Shown: positions 44,578-55,171, numbered from the stretch's first letter. The stretch: DNA of 64,000 nucleotides from CAHJXF01 sp038240015 (GCA_038240015.1 JBBSEF010000001.1:1-64000); one strand, 5' to 3'. The notes: a model not told the origin generated them from the sequence alone. A program made the numbers and translations.

Positions 44578-44754
44578 ATGAAAGCATCGACCACGCTGGT
44601 CGCAATGACGCTTGCCGTTGCGGCCCTTGCGGCCTGCTCTTCCTTGACCACTTCGTCTTCGTCCGGCGGCACCGGTGGTTCCAGTTCCTCCAGGAACGAG
44701 TCCAGCGGCGCGTCGAACGGCACCAATACGACCCGCCCGAGCGACGTGAAGTAG
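44578..44754 (+). CDS. Small lipoprotein
   Basis: The 58-residue protein has a signal peptide with lipobox LAAC (C20) and a short Ser/Gly/Asn-rich mature part. AGGAGCC precedes ATG 44578; an upstream ATG at 44548 is in frame but has no ribosome site. Such tiny lipoproteins are often entericidin-like or of unknown role. Confidence 0.6.
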   Translation: MKASTTLVAMTLAVAALAACSSLTTSSSSGGTGGSSSSRNESSGASNGTNTTRPSDVK

Positions 44755-44780
44755 TGCTTTCCTTCAAGGTGCGCTGCGGT

Positions 44781-45185
44781 TCAGCGCTGCGCGTCTGTCC
44801 GATCGAACAGAGGCGCGCGAACCCCGAGCCGCTCCAACGCTTGATCGAGCTTGAGTTCGATCTGCGGGATCTCGCGATCGAGATAGGCGCGCAGATCGGC
44901 TACGCGCGACTCCTCGGCCTTCTCGGCGGTGCGGCGCGCGCGATCGAGTTCGCGATGCAGCTCGCGCGACTCGATCGCGGCTTCCATGCGCAAGCGGCCG
45001 ATCGTTGTAAAGTAGAGCACCGCGACGATCACCATGCCGATCAACAGCAGCAGCGGCATCGAAAGATTGACTGTCGTCACGAACAGGTTGACCGGCGTCG
45101 GCTGAGTGACGAGATTCCAGTTGAGAAGGGCGACGCCGAGAATCAACAGGACGACGACGGCGACCAGGGTCGTGATGGTTTTCAT
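44781..45185 (-). CDS. LapA-like membrane protein with coiled-coil tail
   Basis: The 134-residue protein has two N-terminal membrane spans (residues 4-20 and 42-60) and a charged helical tail (about 67-115) likely to form a coiled coil, the LapA/DUF1049 layout. Its start overlaps the end of the ABC ATPase gene by ATGA, so it is the last gene of the second peptide ABC operon. LapA proteins help assemble lipopolysaccharide in the inner membrane; whether this one does is unknown. Confidence 0.65.
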   Translation of the reverse strand: MKTITTLVAVVVLLILGVALLNWNLVTQPTPVNLFVTTVNLSMPLLLLIGMVIVAVLYFTTIGRLRMEAAIESRELHRELDRARRTAEKAEESRVADLRAYLDREIPQIELKLDQALERLGVRAPLFDRTDAQR

Positions 45186-46395
45186 GAAGTCTCCTGCAAA
45201 ACAGTGTTTGCGTTCGCGTCGGTCCCTGCGTCGGTCCTCGCGTCATCCCGTGCGCCGTCCCCCGCGCCGTCCCCTGCGCCGTCCCTTATCCGTCCTTCTT
45301 CAATCCCATGACACGCGACCCACGCTACGCCGTGCGCCTTCATTTCGGGCCGTTCGGTCTTGCATCGCGCATTCGCAAACGGGCAGCGCGGATGAAACGC
45401 GCAACCGGACGGCGGGGCCAGCGGGTTGGGCACCTCGCCGGCGACAGCGACCCGCGAGGTGCCGGTCTTCTCCAGATCCGGAATCGCCTCGAGCAGCATG
45501 CGCGTGTACGGATGAAGCGGCCTCGCGAACAGCGCCGACCGGGGTGCGAGTTCCACCAGTCGACCGAGATACATCACGCCGACGCGATCGGCGATGTAGC
45601 GCACCACCGCGAGGTTGTGCGAGATGAACAGATACGTGAGGCCCAGATCGCGCTGCAGGTTCTTCATCAGGTTCAGCACCTGCGCCTGCACCGACACGTC
45701 GAGTGCCGAAGTGGGCTCGTCGCACACCAGAAAGTCGGGTTGGGTCGCGAGCGCGCGGGCGATCGAGATGCGCTGGCGCTGTCCACCCGAGAACTGATGC
45801 GGATACTTGACCTTGTCCGCGGCAGAAAGGCCGACTTGCATCAGTAATGCATCAACGCGTGCATCGACACGCGCATCGATGCGCGCGTCGCTTGCAAGTC
45901 CGCCCGATGCTTGCCTGACACCGTTGTCCGCGTCGTTCGCGTGGCCGTCGACCACCGCGGCGCCGTGCAGCTTGAGCGGTTCGGCGATGATGCGTCCGAC
46001 TCGCCAGCGCGGATTCAGGCTCGCATATGGATCCTGAAAAATCATCTGCGCACGACGCCGCATGGCGCGCGACTTTGCGAAGTGCGACACCGGCTCGCCA
46101 TCGAACAGGATGCTGCCCGAAGTGGGCGCGTAGAGGCCGACCAGCAGGCGCGCGATGGTGGACTTGCCGCAACCGGATTCGCCGACCAGGCCGAGCGTTT
46201 CTCCACGCGCGATCGTGAACGACACGTCGTCGACCGCGCGCAGCACGACACGCGGCTGTCGCTGGATCACCCGATTGAGCCACGGCGGCGAGACGTCGAA
46301 TGTGCGGCCGGCGTTGATGACTTCGACGAGAGGTCTCGCGTGGGCGGGCAATGGTGCGCGAACGAAGTCGGCTGCGATGGTTGTTGAAGCCGCGC

Positions 46396-46399
<4 letters not shown>
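45182..46399 (-). CDS. dppF: Peptide ABC transporter ATP-binding protein (DppF/OppF type), with expanded repeats
   Basis: The 405-residue ATPase is about 60 residues longer than usual. It has Walker A GESGCGKST, FSGGQRQRISIARAL, LVCDEPTSALDV and GCAFHPRCPFA. The extra length comes from two in-frame 12-bp tandem repeats: 45849-45884 (ARIDARVDARVD, inserted in the helical subdomain before the signature) and 45216-45287 (GAGDGAGDGARDD at the C-terminus). It starts in an ATGA overlap with dppD. Confidence 0.9.
45216..45287. repeat. Six-copy 12-bp tandem repeat in the 3' end of the second dppF
   Basis: Units such as GCGCCGTCCCCT repeat six times (45216-45287); the three inner ones at 45252-45287 differ at one or two bases. 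The number is a multiple of three, so copy changes keep the frame. Confidence 0.8.
45849..45884. repeat. Three-copy 12-bp tandem repeat within the second dppF
   Basis: GCATCAACGCGT, GCATCGACACGC and GCATCGATGCGC are three 12-base units coding for ARIDARVDARVD. It expands the helical domain. Confidence 0.65.
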
Positions 46400-47490
<1,091 letters not shown>

Positions 47491-47508
47491 CGAGCAGCAA
47501 TTAGCGCG

Positions 47509-48027
47509 TCATCGCGACGCGGTGGTGGTTTCGAGAACGCTCGAAGCCCGCGGCGCGATGCCCGAGATCGCCGCGGTCTTCGCCTTCTCGAGTTCGCGGG
47601 CCGGATCGCAGCCGCCGGTCGCGTAGGTCGCTTCTACGACCAGGTCCCAGTCCTGAAGCAACGGCGAGGTGCGTTGCGCGGCGATGTAATAGCGCGTGCA
47701 AGGCGCGATGTCGATCGTGTAGGTCTTCTCGGGAGGTATGGTGAAGCCCGCGACCGGCGCAGCCGCAAGCAGCAGAGCATGCGTGCCGGGTGCGATCGGC
47801 ACGGGGCGGAAGGCAGTGAACGAACCGTCGATCGCGAGCACCCTCAACGGAAAGCGATTGAGCACCTGCGGACGGTAGACTTGCTGGTCGTAAAGAAACG
47901 ACAGCGGCGCAGAGGCACAACCGGACAGCGCGACAGCGGCGACGGCGACCCAACAGGCGAGAGTCAACGTGCGCTTGCCGGACATCGGGGCTTCGAACAT
48001 TTCAAGCGGTGACGATTTGCGAATCAT
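47509..48027 (-). CDS. Hypothetical lipoprotein inserted between dppC and dppD
   Basis: The 172-residue protein has a signal peptide with lipobox LSGC (C37) and a mature part of about 135 residues, likely all beta (RVLAIDGSFTAFRPVPIAPG, then IPPEKTYTIDIAPCTRYYIAAQ), reminiscent of small outer-membrane lipoproteins. I start at ATG 48027 with GGAGG before it; an in-frame ATG lies at 48042. I do not recognise the family. It interrupts the usual dppABCDF gene order. Confidence 0.72.
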   Translation of the reverse strand: MIRKSSPLEMFEAPMSGKRTLTLACWVAVAAVALSGCASAPLSFLYDQQVYRPQVLNRFPLRVLAIDGSFTAFRPVPIAPGTHALLLAAAPVAGFTIPPEKTYTIDIAPCTRYYIAAQRTSPLLQDWDLVVEATYATGGCDPARELEKAKTAAISGIAPRASSVLETTTASR

Positions 48028-48064
48028 GGTGGCCTCCATCAAAGAGCCATGGGATCAATCCGGA

Positions 48065-49060
48065 TCATTGCAGCCGCGGGTTGATTGCATCGCGCAGCCA
48101 GTCGCCCAAGAGATTGACCGATAGCACGAGCAGCACCAACGCTGCTCCGGGAAATACCGTTATCCACCACTCGCCGGAAAAAAGAAAGTTGTTGCCGTTA
48201 CGAATCAGCGTACCGAGAGACGGCAGCGTAGGAGGAACGCCCACCCCGAGAAACGAGAGCGTCGCCTCGGTAATGATCGCGGTTGCGATGTGAACGGTCG
48301 CGAGTACCAGCACCGGCCCGGTCACATTCGGTAACACATGTCTGAACATGATGGCCATCGGTCCCACGCCGATCACGCGTGCGGCCTGCACGTACTCGCG
48401 ATTTTTCTCGACCAGGGTGGAACCGCGAACCGTGCGCGCGTACTGCACCCAACCGGATGCCGCGATGGCGAAGATGAGAACGACGAACGCGAGATTTTCG
48501 TCCGCGTTCTTGAAGACCGCGCGTGCCACGCCATCGATCAACAACGCGATCAGGATCGCGGGGAACGAGAGCTGCACGTCGGCGACGCGCATGATCGCGG
48601 CATCGACACGACCGCCCGCATAGCCCGCGAGAAGACCGAGACTGATGCCGATGATCAGCGACAGCAACACCGACGCGGCGCCCACGATCAGCGAGATGCG
48701 CGAGCCATAGAGAATGGCCGAGAGCACATCGCGGCCTTGCTCATCGCTGCCCAATGGGTAGATCGCCTTGCCGCCTTCGATCCAGGCGGGTGGCAGGCGC
48801 GCATCGGAGAGATCGACGCTCGCGAGATCGAAGGGGTTGTGAGGTGCGATCCATCCCGCGAACATCGCCCCGACCAGACACAACAGCGCGACGAACGACG
48901 CGCCGATCGCGACCGGCGAGCGGCGATATTGGTAGAGGAAGTCGCTGTCCCAAGAGCGAGCGAACCAGCCGCGCCCGACGGGCGCGACCTGCGTGTTCAG
49001 GCGCGCCGGTTCCTCGCGCGGAACCTCGACCGCTGCCGGCGGGAGGTGCAGCTGGATCAT
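48065..49060 (-). CDS. dppC: Peptide ABC transporter permease (DppC type)
   Basis: The 331-residue permease has a first span near residue 55, LGSDEQGRDVLS in the periplasmic loop, five more spans and the EAA loop QAARVIGVGPMAIMFRHVLPN. It follows dppA by 7 bases. Homologous to the dppC at 40128. Confidence 0.9.
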   Translation of the reverse strand: MIQLHLPPAAVEVPREEPARLNTQVAPVGRGWFARSWDSDFLYQYRRSPVAIGASFVALLCLVGAMFAGWIAPHNPFDLASVDLSDARLPPAWIEGGKAIYPLGSDEQGRDVLSAILYGSRISLIVGAASVLLSLIIGISLGLLAGYAGGRVDAAIMRVADVQLSFPAILIALLIDGVARAVFKNADENLAFVVLIFAIAASGWVQYARTVRGSTLVEKNREYVQAARVIGVGPMAIMFRHVLPNVTGPVLVLATVHIATAIITEATLSFLGVGVPPTLPSLGTLIRNGNNFLFSGEWWITVFPGAALVLLVLSVNLLGDWLRDAINPRLQ

Positions 49061-49067
49061 GCTGCGA

Positions 49068-50666
49068 TCACTTGACGACGACCCACTTGAGCAGGTTGTC
49101 GTTGGTCGCCATCTGCACGACCGTGACGTTCTTCTTCACGCCCCACGCCAACGATTGCTGATGCAGCGGCAGATGGCCGATCTCGTCTTCATGCAGCTTG
49201 GTCGCTTCGGCGATCATCGCATCGCGTTTCCCCGCATCGGTCTCCGACTGGATCTTGCCGATCAGCTCGTCGATCTTGGGATTGCTGTAGGCCCCGAGGT
49301 TGAACTGGCCGCGGCCCGTCTTGTCGTCGGGCGTGCCGAGCAACGCGTTCAACACGTCGTGCGCGTCGATCGTCGATGGCGTCCAGCCGAGCATGTAGAA
49401 CGACGTGTTGCGTGACAGGATTTTCGGGAAGTAGAGCGTCTTCGATTCGGCCTGAAGGTTGATCTTGACGTTGATGCGCGCAAGCATGGCGGCCACCGCC
49501 TGACAGATCTCCGAGTCGTTGACGTAGCGATCGTTGGGGCAATTCATGCTGACTTCGAAACCGTTCGGATAGCCCGCGTCGACCATCAGTTTCTTCGCGG
49601 CTTCCACGTCGTAGGGCAGACGCTTGTTCAAGTCCGGCACGAAACCGTGAACGCCGGGCGCCATCATCAATGCCGTAGGCGTCGAAGCGCCGCGCATCAC
49701 CTTGCTCTTGATCGTGTCGACATCAATGGCCTGATAGAAGGCCTGACGAACGCGCTTGTCCTTGAACGGATTCTTGCCCTTCACGCTCGAGTACAACAAC
49801 TCGTCGCGCTTCTGGTCCATGCCCAGAAAGATGGTGCGCAACTCGGGGCCTTGCAGCACACGCGTATTGGCGCCGGCATTGATGCGTGGAATGTCCTGCT
49901 GCGGCACCGGCTCCATCATGTCGATCTCGCCGGAGATCAGCGCGGCCACGCGCGTCGACGGGTTGCCGATCGGCGTGAAGATCACTTCGTCGACATTGCC
50001 TTCGACCTTCTCCCAATAGTTGAGATTCTTGACCAGCACGGTGCGCGTGCTCGGCTCACGCGACTTCAGGCGGAACGGCCCGGTGCCGTTCGCTTTAAAG
50101 GATGCGTAGTTCTCGATGCCTTTGCGTTTGTCGACCGGACGCTCGGCCCTGTTGTCGGCGCACCACTTCTTGCTCATGATGTACCAGCGCGTGAACACGT
50201 TCGGCAGGATCGGGTAGGGCGCGTTCGTGATGATGTCGACGGTGTGGTCATCGATCTTCTTGATCTCCTTGATCTGGCCCACATAGGTCTTCATGTCGGA
50301 CCCGTCGGCGAGTGCGCGCGTCTGCGAGAAGATCACGTCGTCGGCGGTGAAGGGCGTGCCGTCGTGGAAGGTGACGTTCTTTCTCAGATTGAAGCGCCAT
50401 ACGGTGGGAGCAGTCTGCTTCCAGTCGGTGGCCAGTGCGGGAACCAGCTTGAGGTTCTTGTCCAGGCCGACCAGCGACTCGTAGATGTTGTTCAGGAACG
50501 TGAGCTGCAGCGACTCGTTGAGCGAGTGCGGATCCATCGACAACGGATCGCCCTGATTGGACATGCGGAACGTCGCCGCGGCCGCGGGCGTGCTCGCTGT
50601 CAGGCCGAGCCCGGCGGTGACGCTTGCGGCGAACAGCGCCGCGACGGTGAGTCTGGTGACTTTCAT
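49068..50666 (-). CDS. dppA: Peptide ABC transporter periplasmic substrate-binding protein (family 5)
   Basis: The 532-residue protein has a signal peptide (cut near AAA-TFRMSN, residue 30) and the SBP family 5 fold: LSMDPHSLNES, FNLRKNVTFHDGTPFTADDV and VRQAFYQAIDVDTIKSKVM. It binds peptides or related solutes in the periplasm and feeds the adjacent permeases. GGGAGA precedes ATG 50666. The frame is open upstream but that is antisense to or past the amidohydrolase gene. Confidence 0.9.
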   Translation of the reverse strand: MKVTRLTVAALFAASVTAGLGLTASTPAAAATFRMSNQGDPLSMDPHSLNESLQLTFLNNIYESLVGLDKNLKLVPALATDWKQTAPTVWRFNLRKNVTFHDGTPFTADDVIFSQTRALADGSDMKTYVGQIKEIKKIDDHTVDIITNAPYPILPNVFTRWYIMSKKWCADNRAERPVDKRKGIENYASFKANGTGPFRLKSREPSTRTVLVKNLNYWEKVEGNVDEVIFTPIGNPSTRVAALISGEIDMMEPVPQQDIPRINAGANTRVLQGPELRTIFLGMDQKRDELLYSSVKGKNPFKDKRVRQAFYQAIDVDTIKSKVMRGASTPTALMMAPGVHGFVPDLNKRLPYDVEAAKKLMVDAGYPNGFEVSMNCPNDRYVNDSEICQAVAAMLARINVKINLQAESKTLYFPKILSRNTSFYMLGWTPSTIDAHDVLNALLGTPDDKTGRGQFNLGAYSNPKIDELIGKIQSETDAGKRDAMIAEATKLHEDEIGHLPLHQQSLAWGVKKNVTVVQMATNDNLLKWVVVK

Positions 50667-50773
50667 GAAGGTTCTCCCGAAGAATCGTTTACCGAAACAA
50701 GATAGTTGAGGTCTCAAGCATCTGCCAGGACGCGCGGCAAGAGCGCCTCGAGAGAAATCCCCCAAGCGGCGCA

Positions 50774-52003
50774 TCATGCGCGCGGCATGGCCTGCTCGAC
50801 CAGCGCGGCGAACAGGCCCGCGCCGAATGGCAAGACCTCGTCGTTGAAATCGTAGCGCGTGTTGTGCAGGAACATGCCGGATTCGGCGCCGCCCTGGCCC
50901 AGACGCAGATAGGCGCCGGGTCGAACCTGCAGCATGAAAGAAAAATCTTCGGCGCCCATCGACGGCGCGAGATCGCGAACCACGTGGTCGGCGCCGACCA
51001 GCGACTCGGCCACGTCGGCCGCGAAGCGCGCCTCGGCCGGCGAGTTGATCGTCGCCGGATAAAGCCGCTGGTAGCTGCACGACGCGGTCGCGCCGAACGC
51101 AGCGGCGATCGACTGCGTGAGATCGACCAGGCGCTGCTCGAGCATCACCTGCACCGACTCCTTGAAGCTGCGCGCGGTGCCGATCAGCTTGACCTCGCCG
51201 GGAATCACCGAGAACGCATCGAGGTCGCCGGCCTGCATCGCGGCGATCGTGACCACCGCCGAATCGATCGGGCTGACATTGCGCGCGACGATGCTCTGCA
51301 CCGCGGTGATGAGGTGTCCGGCGATCACCACCGGGTCGATGGCCAGATAGGGATGCGCGCCATGACCGCCGCGCCCGCGAATCACGATCTCGAAGCGATC
51401 GGCCGCCGCCATCATCGGTCCGACGTTGATGCCGATCGTGCCCGCAGGCAGGCTCGGCCAGTTGTGCATCGCGTACACCGAGTCGCACGGAAAGCGAGAG
51501 AACAGACCGTCGTCGATCATCGCCTTGGCGCCCGCGTGGCCTTCTTCGCCCGGCTGAAAGATCAGATGCACCGTGCCGTCGAAATTTCGCGTGGCAGCCA
51601 GATAGCGCGCGGCGCCCAGCAGCATCGTGGTGTGGCCGTCGTGTCCGCACGCGTGCATGCGATGCGGATGCGACGAGCGATGCGCAAACGTGTTGTTCTC
51701 GACGATAGGCAGCGCGTCCATGTCGGCGCGAAGACCGATGGTGTGCGTCGACGGCTCGCGGCCTTCGGCTGGCCGGCCCTGCAGCACGCCAACCACGCCG
51801 GTCCTGCCGACTCCGGTATGCGTCTCGATGCCGAGCGCGCAAAGTTGCTCGGCGACGATGCGTGCGGTGCGCACTTCTTCGAAGCCGAGTTCCGGGTGTG
51901 CGTGAAAGTCGCGACGGATCTCGATCAGGTCTTCGTGGAATGCCCGGATCGCTGCGATCGTCGAAGTTGCGGCGATGACGGATGCTTCGGCGGGCTTGTT
52001 CAT
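50774..52003 (-). CDS. M20D-family amidohydrolase inside the second peptide ABC operon
   Basis: The 409-residue enzyme has GLRADMDALPIVE, MHACGHDGHTTML, EEGHAG and GAEDFSFMLQVRPG, the same motif set as the amidohydrolase at 42185. It lies between dppB and dppA, 7 bases after dppB, so it is translated with the transporter. That suggests that the imported solute is an N-acyl amino acid or dipeptide which it cleaves in the cytosol. Confidence 0.88.
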   Translation of the reverse strand: MNKPAEASVIAATSTIAAIRAFHEDLIEIRRDFHAHPELGFEEVRTARIVAEQLCALGIETHTGVGRTGVVGVLQGRPAEGREPSTHTIGLRADMDALPIVENNTFAHRSSHPHRMHACGHDGHTTMLLGAARYLAATRNFDGTVHLIFQPGEEGHAGAKAMIDDGLFSRFPCDSVYAMHNWPSLPAGTIGINVGPMMAAADRFEIVIRGRGGHGAHPYLAIDPVVIAGHLITAVQSIVARNVSPIDSAVVTIAAMQAGDLDAFSVIPGEVKLIGTARSFKESVQVMLEQRLVDLTQSIAAAFGATASCSYQRLYPATINSPAEARFAADVAESLVGADHVVRDLAPSMGAEDFSFMLQVRPGAYLRLGQGGAESGMFLHNTRYDFNDEVLPFGAGLFAALVEQAMPRA

Positions 52004-52010
52004 GAAGCGA

Positions 52011-52991
52011 TCAGTTCGTCGCGATGCGCTCGATGCGCAAGCGGGGATCGACGACGAAATAAAGCAGATCGACGACCAGGTTGATCACGACGAAAATCAA
52101 CGCGATCAAGCAAAGGTAAGCGGCCATCACCGGGATGTCGGCCACGTTGACCGACTGGATGAACAGCAATCCCATGCCGGGCCACTGGAACACGGTTTCG
52201 GTCACGATCGCGAACGCGATGATGCCGCCCAATTGCAGACCGGTGATGGTGATGACCGGCACCAGCGTGTTCTTCAACGCATGGCCGAAGTGAATCGCGC
52301 GGCGCGACAACCCGCGCGCGCGTGCGAACTTGATGTAGTCGGTGCGCAGCACTTCGAGCATTTCCGAGCGCACCAGGCGCAGGATCAGCGTGAGCTGGAA
52401 AAGACAGAGCGTGATTGCCGGCAGAATCAGGTGACGCCATCCATCGATCGACGTGAGGCCGGTGCTCCACCAGCCGAGCAGAGTCGTCTCGCCGCGCCCA
52501 TACGAAGGCAGCCACCCGAGCATCACGGCGAAGACCAGGATCAGCAGGATGCCGATCAGGAAGGTGGGCAACGAAACGCCGAGCAGCGATACGGCGAGCA
52601 ACACTTGCGAGAACCAGCTCTTTCGTCGCAGCGCGGTGTATACGCCCGCGGGCACGCCGACGACGATGGCGAGGAGGGCCGCCGCAAAGCTCAGTTCGAG
52701 CGTGGCGGGCAGGCGTTCCCTGATCAGCGACGAAACCTTGCGGCCTTCGCGCAACGACAATCCGAAGTCGCCGCTTGCCGCGTTCACGACGAACTTGCCG
52801 AACTGCACGATGAAGGATCGATCCAGTCCGAGATCGCGGCGCAGGTTGGCGCGCTCGACGGGTGACGCGTCCTGACCGACCATGAACGCGACCGGATCGC
52901 CTGTGTACTGGAACAGCAGGAACGCGACGAAGGCGACTGTCAGCATCACCAGCACAGCCTGAAACGCGCGGCGTAAGACAAAGACGAGCAT
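52011..52991 (-). CDS. dppB: Peptide ABC transporter permease (DppB type)
   Basis: The 326-residue permease has MLVFVLRRAFQAVLVML as first span, LDRSFIVQFGKFVVNAASGDFG in pieces in the periplasmic loop and the EAA loop KFARARGLSRRAIHFGHALKN. First gene of the second peptide ABC operon. An in-frame start further up would only add an unrelated leader. Confidence 0.9.
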   Translation of the reverse strand: MLVFVLRRAFQAVLVMLTVAFVAFLLFQYTGDPVAFMVGQDASPVERANLRRDLGLDRSFIVQFGKFVVNAASGDFGLSLREGRKVSSLIRERLPATLELSFAAALLAIVVGVPAGVYTALRRKSWFSQVLLAVSLLGVSLPTFLIGILLILVFAVMLGWLPSYGRGETTLLGWWSTGLTSIDGWRHLILPAITLCLFQLTLILRLVRSEMLEVLRTDYIKFARARGLSRRAIHFGHALKNTLVPVITITGLQLGGIIAFAIVTETVFQWPGMGLLFIQSVNVADIPVMAAYLCLIALIFVVINLVVDLLYFVVDPRLRIERIATN

Positions 52992-53311
52992 GAATATCGG
53001 ATGCGGAAAGATGCGACGGTGATCGCGTGATGGAGCACGGCGCGAACCGTGCGCGCGTTGGTCGACCACGGCTCGAGAGGCCTGTCGATCATGCACAAGA
53101 GGTCAGGCAGCGTCAATCGAGAGCAGTACTTGAAACCTCAACAATTTGGACTTTGATGATTTTCACCATGCATATTCGCGACACCTCAAGAATCCACTGC
53201 GGAAAATATGGTGCTTTCCAAAAAAACATGGTTTACACTTTGCCGCGCCTGACGGCCTCATTCTCATAGAGGAAAGGCTGTTTTATTCGATCGATTGTCC
53301 TGGAGGAATTT
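52992..53311. other. A+T-rich intergenic region
   Basis: No gene is visible. From about 53130 to 53300 the sequence is noticeably A+T rich with runs such as CCAAAAAAACATGG, in contrast with its surroundings. It should hold the divergent promoters of dppB and the small lipoprotein. Confidence 0.5.
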
Positions 53312-53517
53312 GTGCGAATTGCAGTTCATTGATCGCGTTATGCGTGCTCGCTGCTTGCGCGCCATACAAACAGGATGACTCGGCTGACACGAGTTATTAC
53401 GACAGTCGTACCAGTACCGGCAGCAATATTCCGAAGAAGGGTAGCGCCACCGTCGTCGACAAATCGGTTCTTGAAAATCAGGTCGGTCGACAGGGCGGTA
53501 CCCCTTCGAGGCCGTAA
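53312..53517 (+). pseudogene. Small lipoprotein with broken or misread signal peptide
   Basis: A good start exists at GTG 53312 with GGAGG five bases upstream, but it reads only MRIAVH before TGA. One base off, the frame continues LIALCVLAACAPYKQDD (lipobox LAAC) and on to 53517, ending NQVGRQGGTPSRP. The two pieces join into a believable lipoprotein signal peptide if one base is missing near 53329. This is a frameshift in the gene or a base-call error. In the continuing frame the only early starts are ATG 53146 (no signal peptide shape) and TTG 53329 (too short). Confidence 0.5.
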
Positions 53518-53567
53518 GGCAAGTTGTTGCTATCCGTATTTACACGTCTGCATTAGGAGAATCCGAT

Positions 53568-53966
53568 ATGGTTACTGCAAAGAAGGCTGCGGCAAAGAAA
53601 GCCCCGGCCAAGAAGATGGCAGCGAAGAAGGCCGCTCCCGCAAAAAAGGCTGCGTCCAAGGCTCCGGCTGCCAAGAAGGCCCCCGCAAAAAAAGCGGCTG
53701 CCAAGAAAGCCGCACCCCGCAAGCCGAATGCCGCCTTCATGAAGGCCATGACGCCAAGCCCTGCACTTGCTGCGGTGATTGGCGCGATGGCCGTGCCGCG
53801 CACCGAGGTCACGAGCAAGCTGTGGGCGTACATCAAGAAGAACAATCTTCAGGACCCGGCAGCCAAGCGTTTCATCAACGCCGACGCCAAGCTGAAGGAA
53901 GTCTTCGGCAAACCCCGTGTCGACATGTTCGAGATGACGCGTCTGGTGCAGAGTCATTTGAAATAA
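53568..53966 (+). CDS. Histone H1-like / SWIB-MDM2 domain fusion protein
   Basis: The 132-residue protein has an N-terminal Lys/Ala repeat tail (residues 1-53, AAKKAPAKKMAAKKAAPAKK) like the bacterial H1 homologues, and a C-terminal SWIB domain (about 56-130: LAAVIGAMAVPRTEVTSKLW, then GKPRVDMFEMTRLVQSHL). TTAGGAGA precedes the ATG. The tail should bind DNA without sequence preference and the SWIB domain may mediate protein contacts. Similar fusions are known in betaproteobacteria and chlamydiae. Confidence 0.9.
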   Translation: MVTAKKAAAKKAPAKKMAAKKAAPAKKAASKAPAAKKAPAKKAAAKKAAPRKPNAAFMKAMTPSPALAAVIGAMAVPRTEVTSKLWAYIKKNNLQDPAAKRFINADAKLKEVFGKPRVDMFEMTRLVQSHLK

Positions 53967-53989
53967 TCGGCTTCCGCGTTCGAAGAAAA

Positions 53990-54015
53990 GCCCGGCATTG
54001 CCGGGCTTTTTTTTC
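53990..54015 (+). terminator. Rho-independent terminator after the SWIB gene
   Basis: AGCCCGGC-ATT-GCCGGGCT followed by eight T. The AAAA before the stem would make it work from the minus side too, but no minus-strand gene ends there. Confidence 0.92.
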
Positions 54016-54040
54016 CTCTCCCCCGGAGGGGCAGAAGATT

Positions 54041-55171
54041 TCATTGCACGCCCCAATCGGCGAGGATGGTCTTCGCATCGACCGCACGAGTTGAAGCCGA
54101 TCCCGGTCGCGCGGGCGGCGTGCGACTGAATCGAGGCGCGGGCGCGGGCTGGATCACGCCATCGACCTCGATGAAAGTTTCGCGCGCGCGATTGTGTTCG
54201 TGCATCGGCGCTTCGTTCCAGTCGAGCACGGGCGCAAAGCATCCGTCGCTGCCTTCGAGCAGGGCACACCATTGGTCGCGCGTGCGCGTGACGAACAGCG
54301 CGGCGAGCTTCTCCTTCAGACGCGGCCATCGCGCCTTGTCCATCTGCGCATCGAAGTCCGGGTCGGTCAGGCCACAGCGTTCGCGCAAGGTCGCGTAGAA
54401 CTGCGGCTCGATCGCGCCGATGGCAACGTGCTTGGCGTCGGCGCAGCGATAGGTGTCGTAGAAAGGCGCTCCGCCGTCGAGCATGTTGTCGCCGCGCGTC
54501 GTGTTCCACCAGCCGTTGCCCGCCCAGCCGTACATCATGGCCGACAACAATGCGGCGCCATCGGTCATCGCAGCATCGACAATCTGGCCCTTGCCTGAAT
54601 GCTTGGTTTCGAGCAACGCCGCGAGCACGCCGAACGCGAGCAGCATCGCACCGCCGCCGAAGTCGCCGATGTAATTGAGCGGCACGACCGGCTTGCCGCC
54701 GGCAGGGCCGATCGCATGCAGGGCGCCCGAGATGGCGATGTAGTTGATATCGTGTCCGGCCGCGTGGGCCAGTGGTCCCGACTGACCCCAGCCGGTCATG
54801 CGTCCATAGACCAGTTTCGGATTGCGTTCGAAGCAAGCGTCAGGGCCCAGCCCCAGGCGCTCCATCGTGCCCGGTCGGAAACCCTCGATCAACGCGTCGG
54901 CGCGATCGATGATGCGCAACGCGCAATCGACTCCGTCGGAGGCTTTGAGATCGAGCGCGAGAGTGCGCCGTCCGCGTGCGGTCACATCGTGACGCGCATC
55001 GTCGGGCAGCACGTTCGACGCATCGCCCGATTCGGCGCCGACTTTGAAATTTCGGGGCCGAGCGATGCGCAACACGTCGGCGCCCATGTCGGCGAGCAGC
55101 ATCGCGCAGAAAGGCGCGGGCCCGATGCCGACCATCTCGACGACCTTCAATCCTTTCAAGGGTCCTGCCAT
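54041..55171 (-). CDS. CaiB/BaiF CoA transferase, alpha-methylacyl-CoA racemase-like
   Basis: The 376-residue protein has the class III CoA-transferase start GLKVVEMVGIGPAPFCAML, GRMTGWGQSGP, and the aspartate in NYIGDFGGGAML (the AMACR position). AGGAGA stands before ATG 55171; an open frame continues upstream without a ribosome site. AMACR-like enzymes racemise 2-methylacyl-CoAs; a CoA-transfer reaction is the alternative. It is divergent from the molybdopterin enzyme. Confidence 0.87.
   Translation of the reverse strand: MAGPLKGLKVVEMVGIGPAPFCAMLLADMGADVLRIARPRNFKVGAESGDASNVLPDDARHDVTARGRRTLALDLKASDGVDCALRIIDRADALIEGFRPGTMERLGLGPDACFERNPKLVYGRMTGWGQSGPLAHAAGHDINYIAISGALHAIGPAGGKPVVPLNYIGDFGGGAMLLAFGVLAALLETKHSGKGQIVDAAMTDGAALLSAMMYGWAGNGWWNTTRGDNMLDGGAPFYDTYRCADAKHVAIGAIEPQFYATLRERCGLTDPDFDAQMDKARWPRLKEKLAALFVTRTRDQWCALLEGSDGCFAPVLDWNEAPMHEHNRARETFIEVDGVIQPAPAPRFSRTPPARPGSASTRAVDAKTILADWGVQ

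Noticed and set aside
53146..53328. Upstream half of the open frame at 53146 as a coding region of the lipoprotein
   Set aside because: It has no signal peptide character, is in the A+T-rich region and contains many rare codons; the ribosome site is at 53304.
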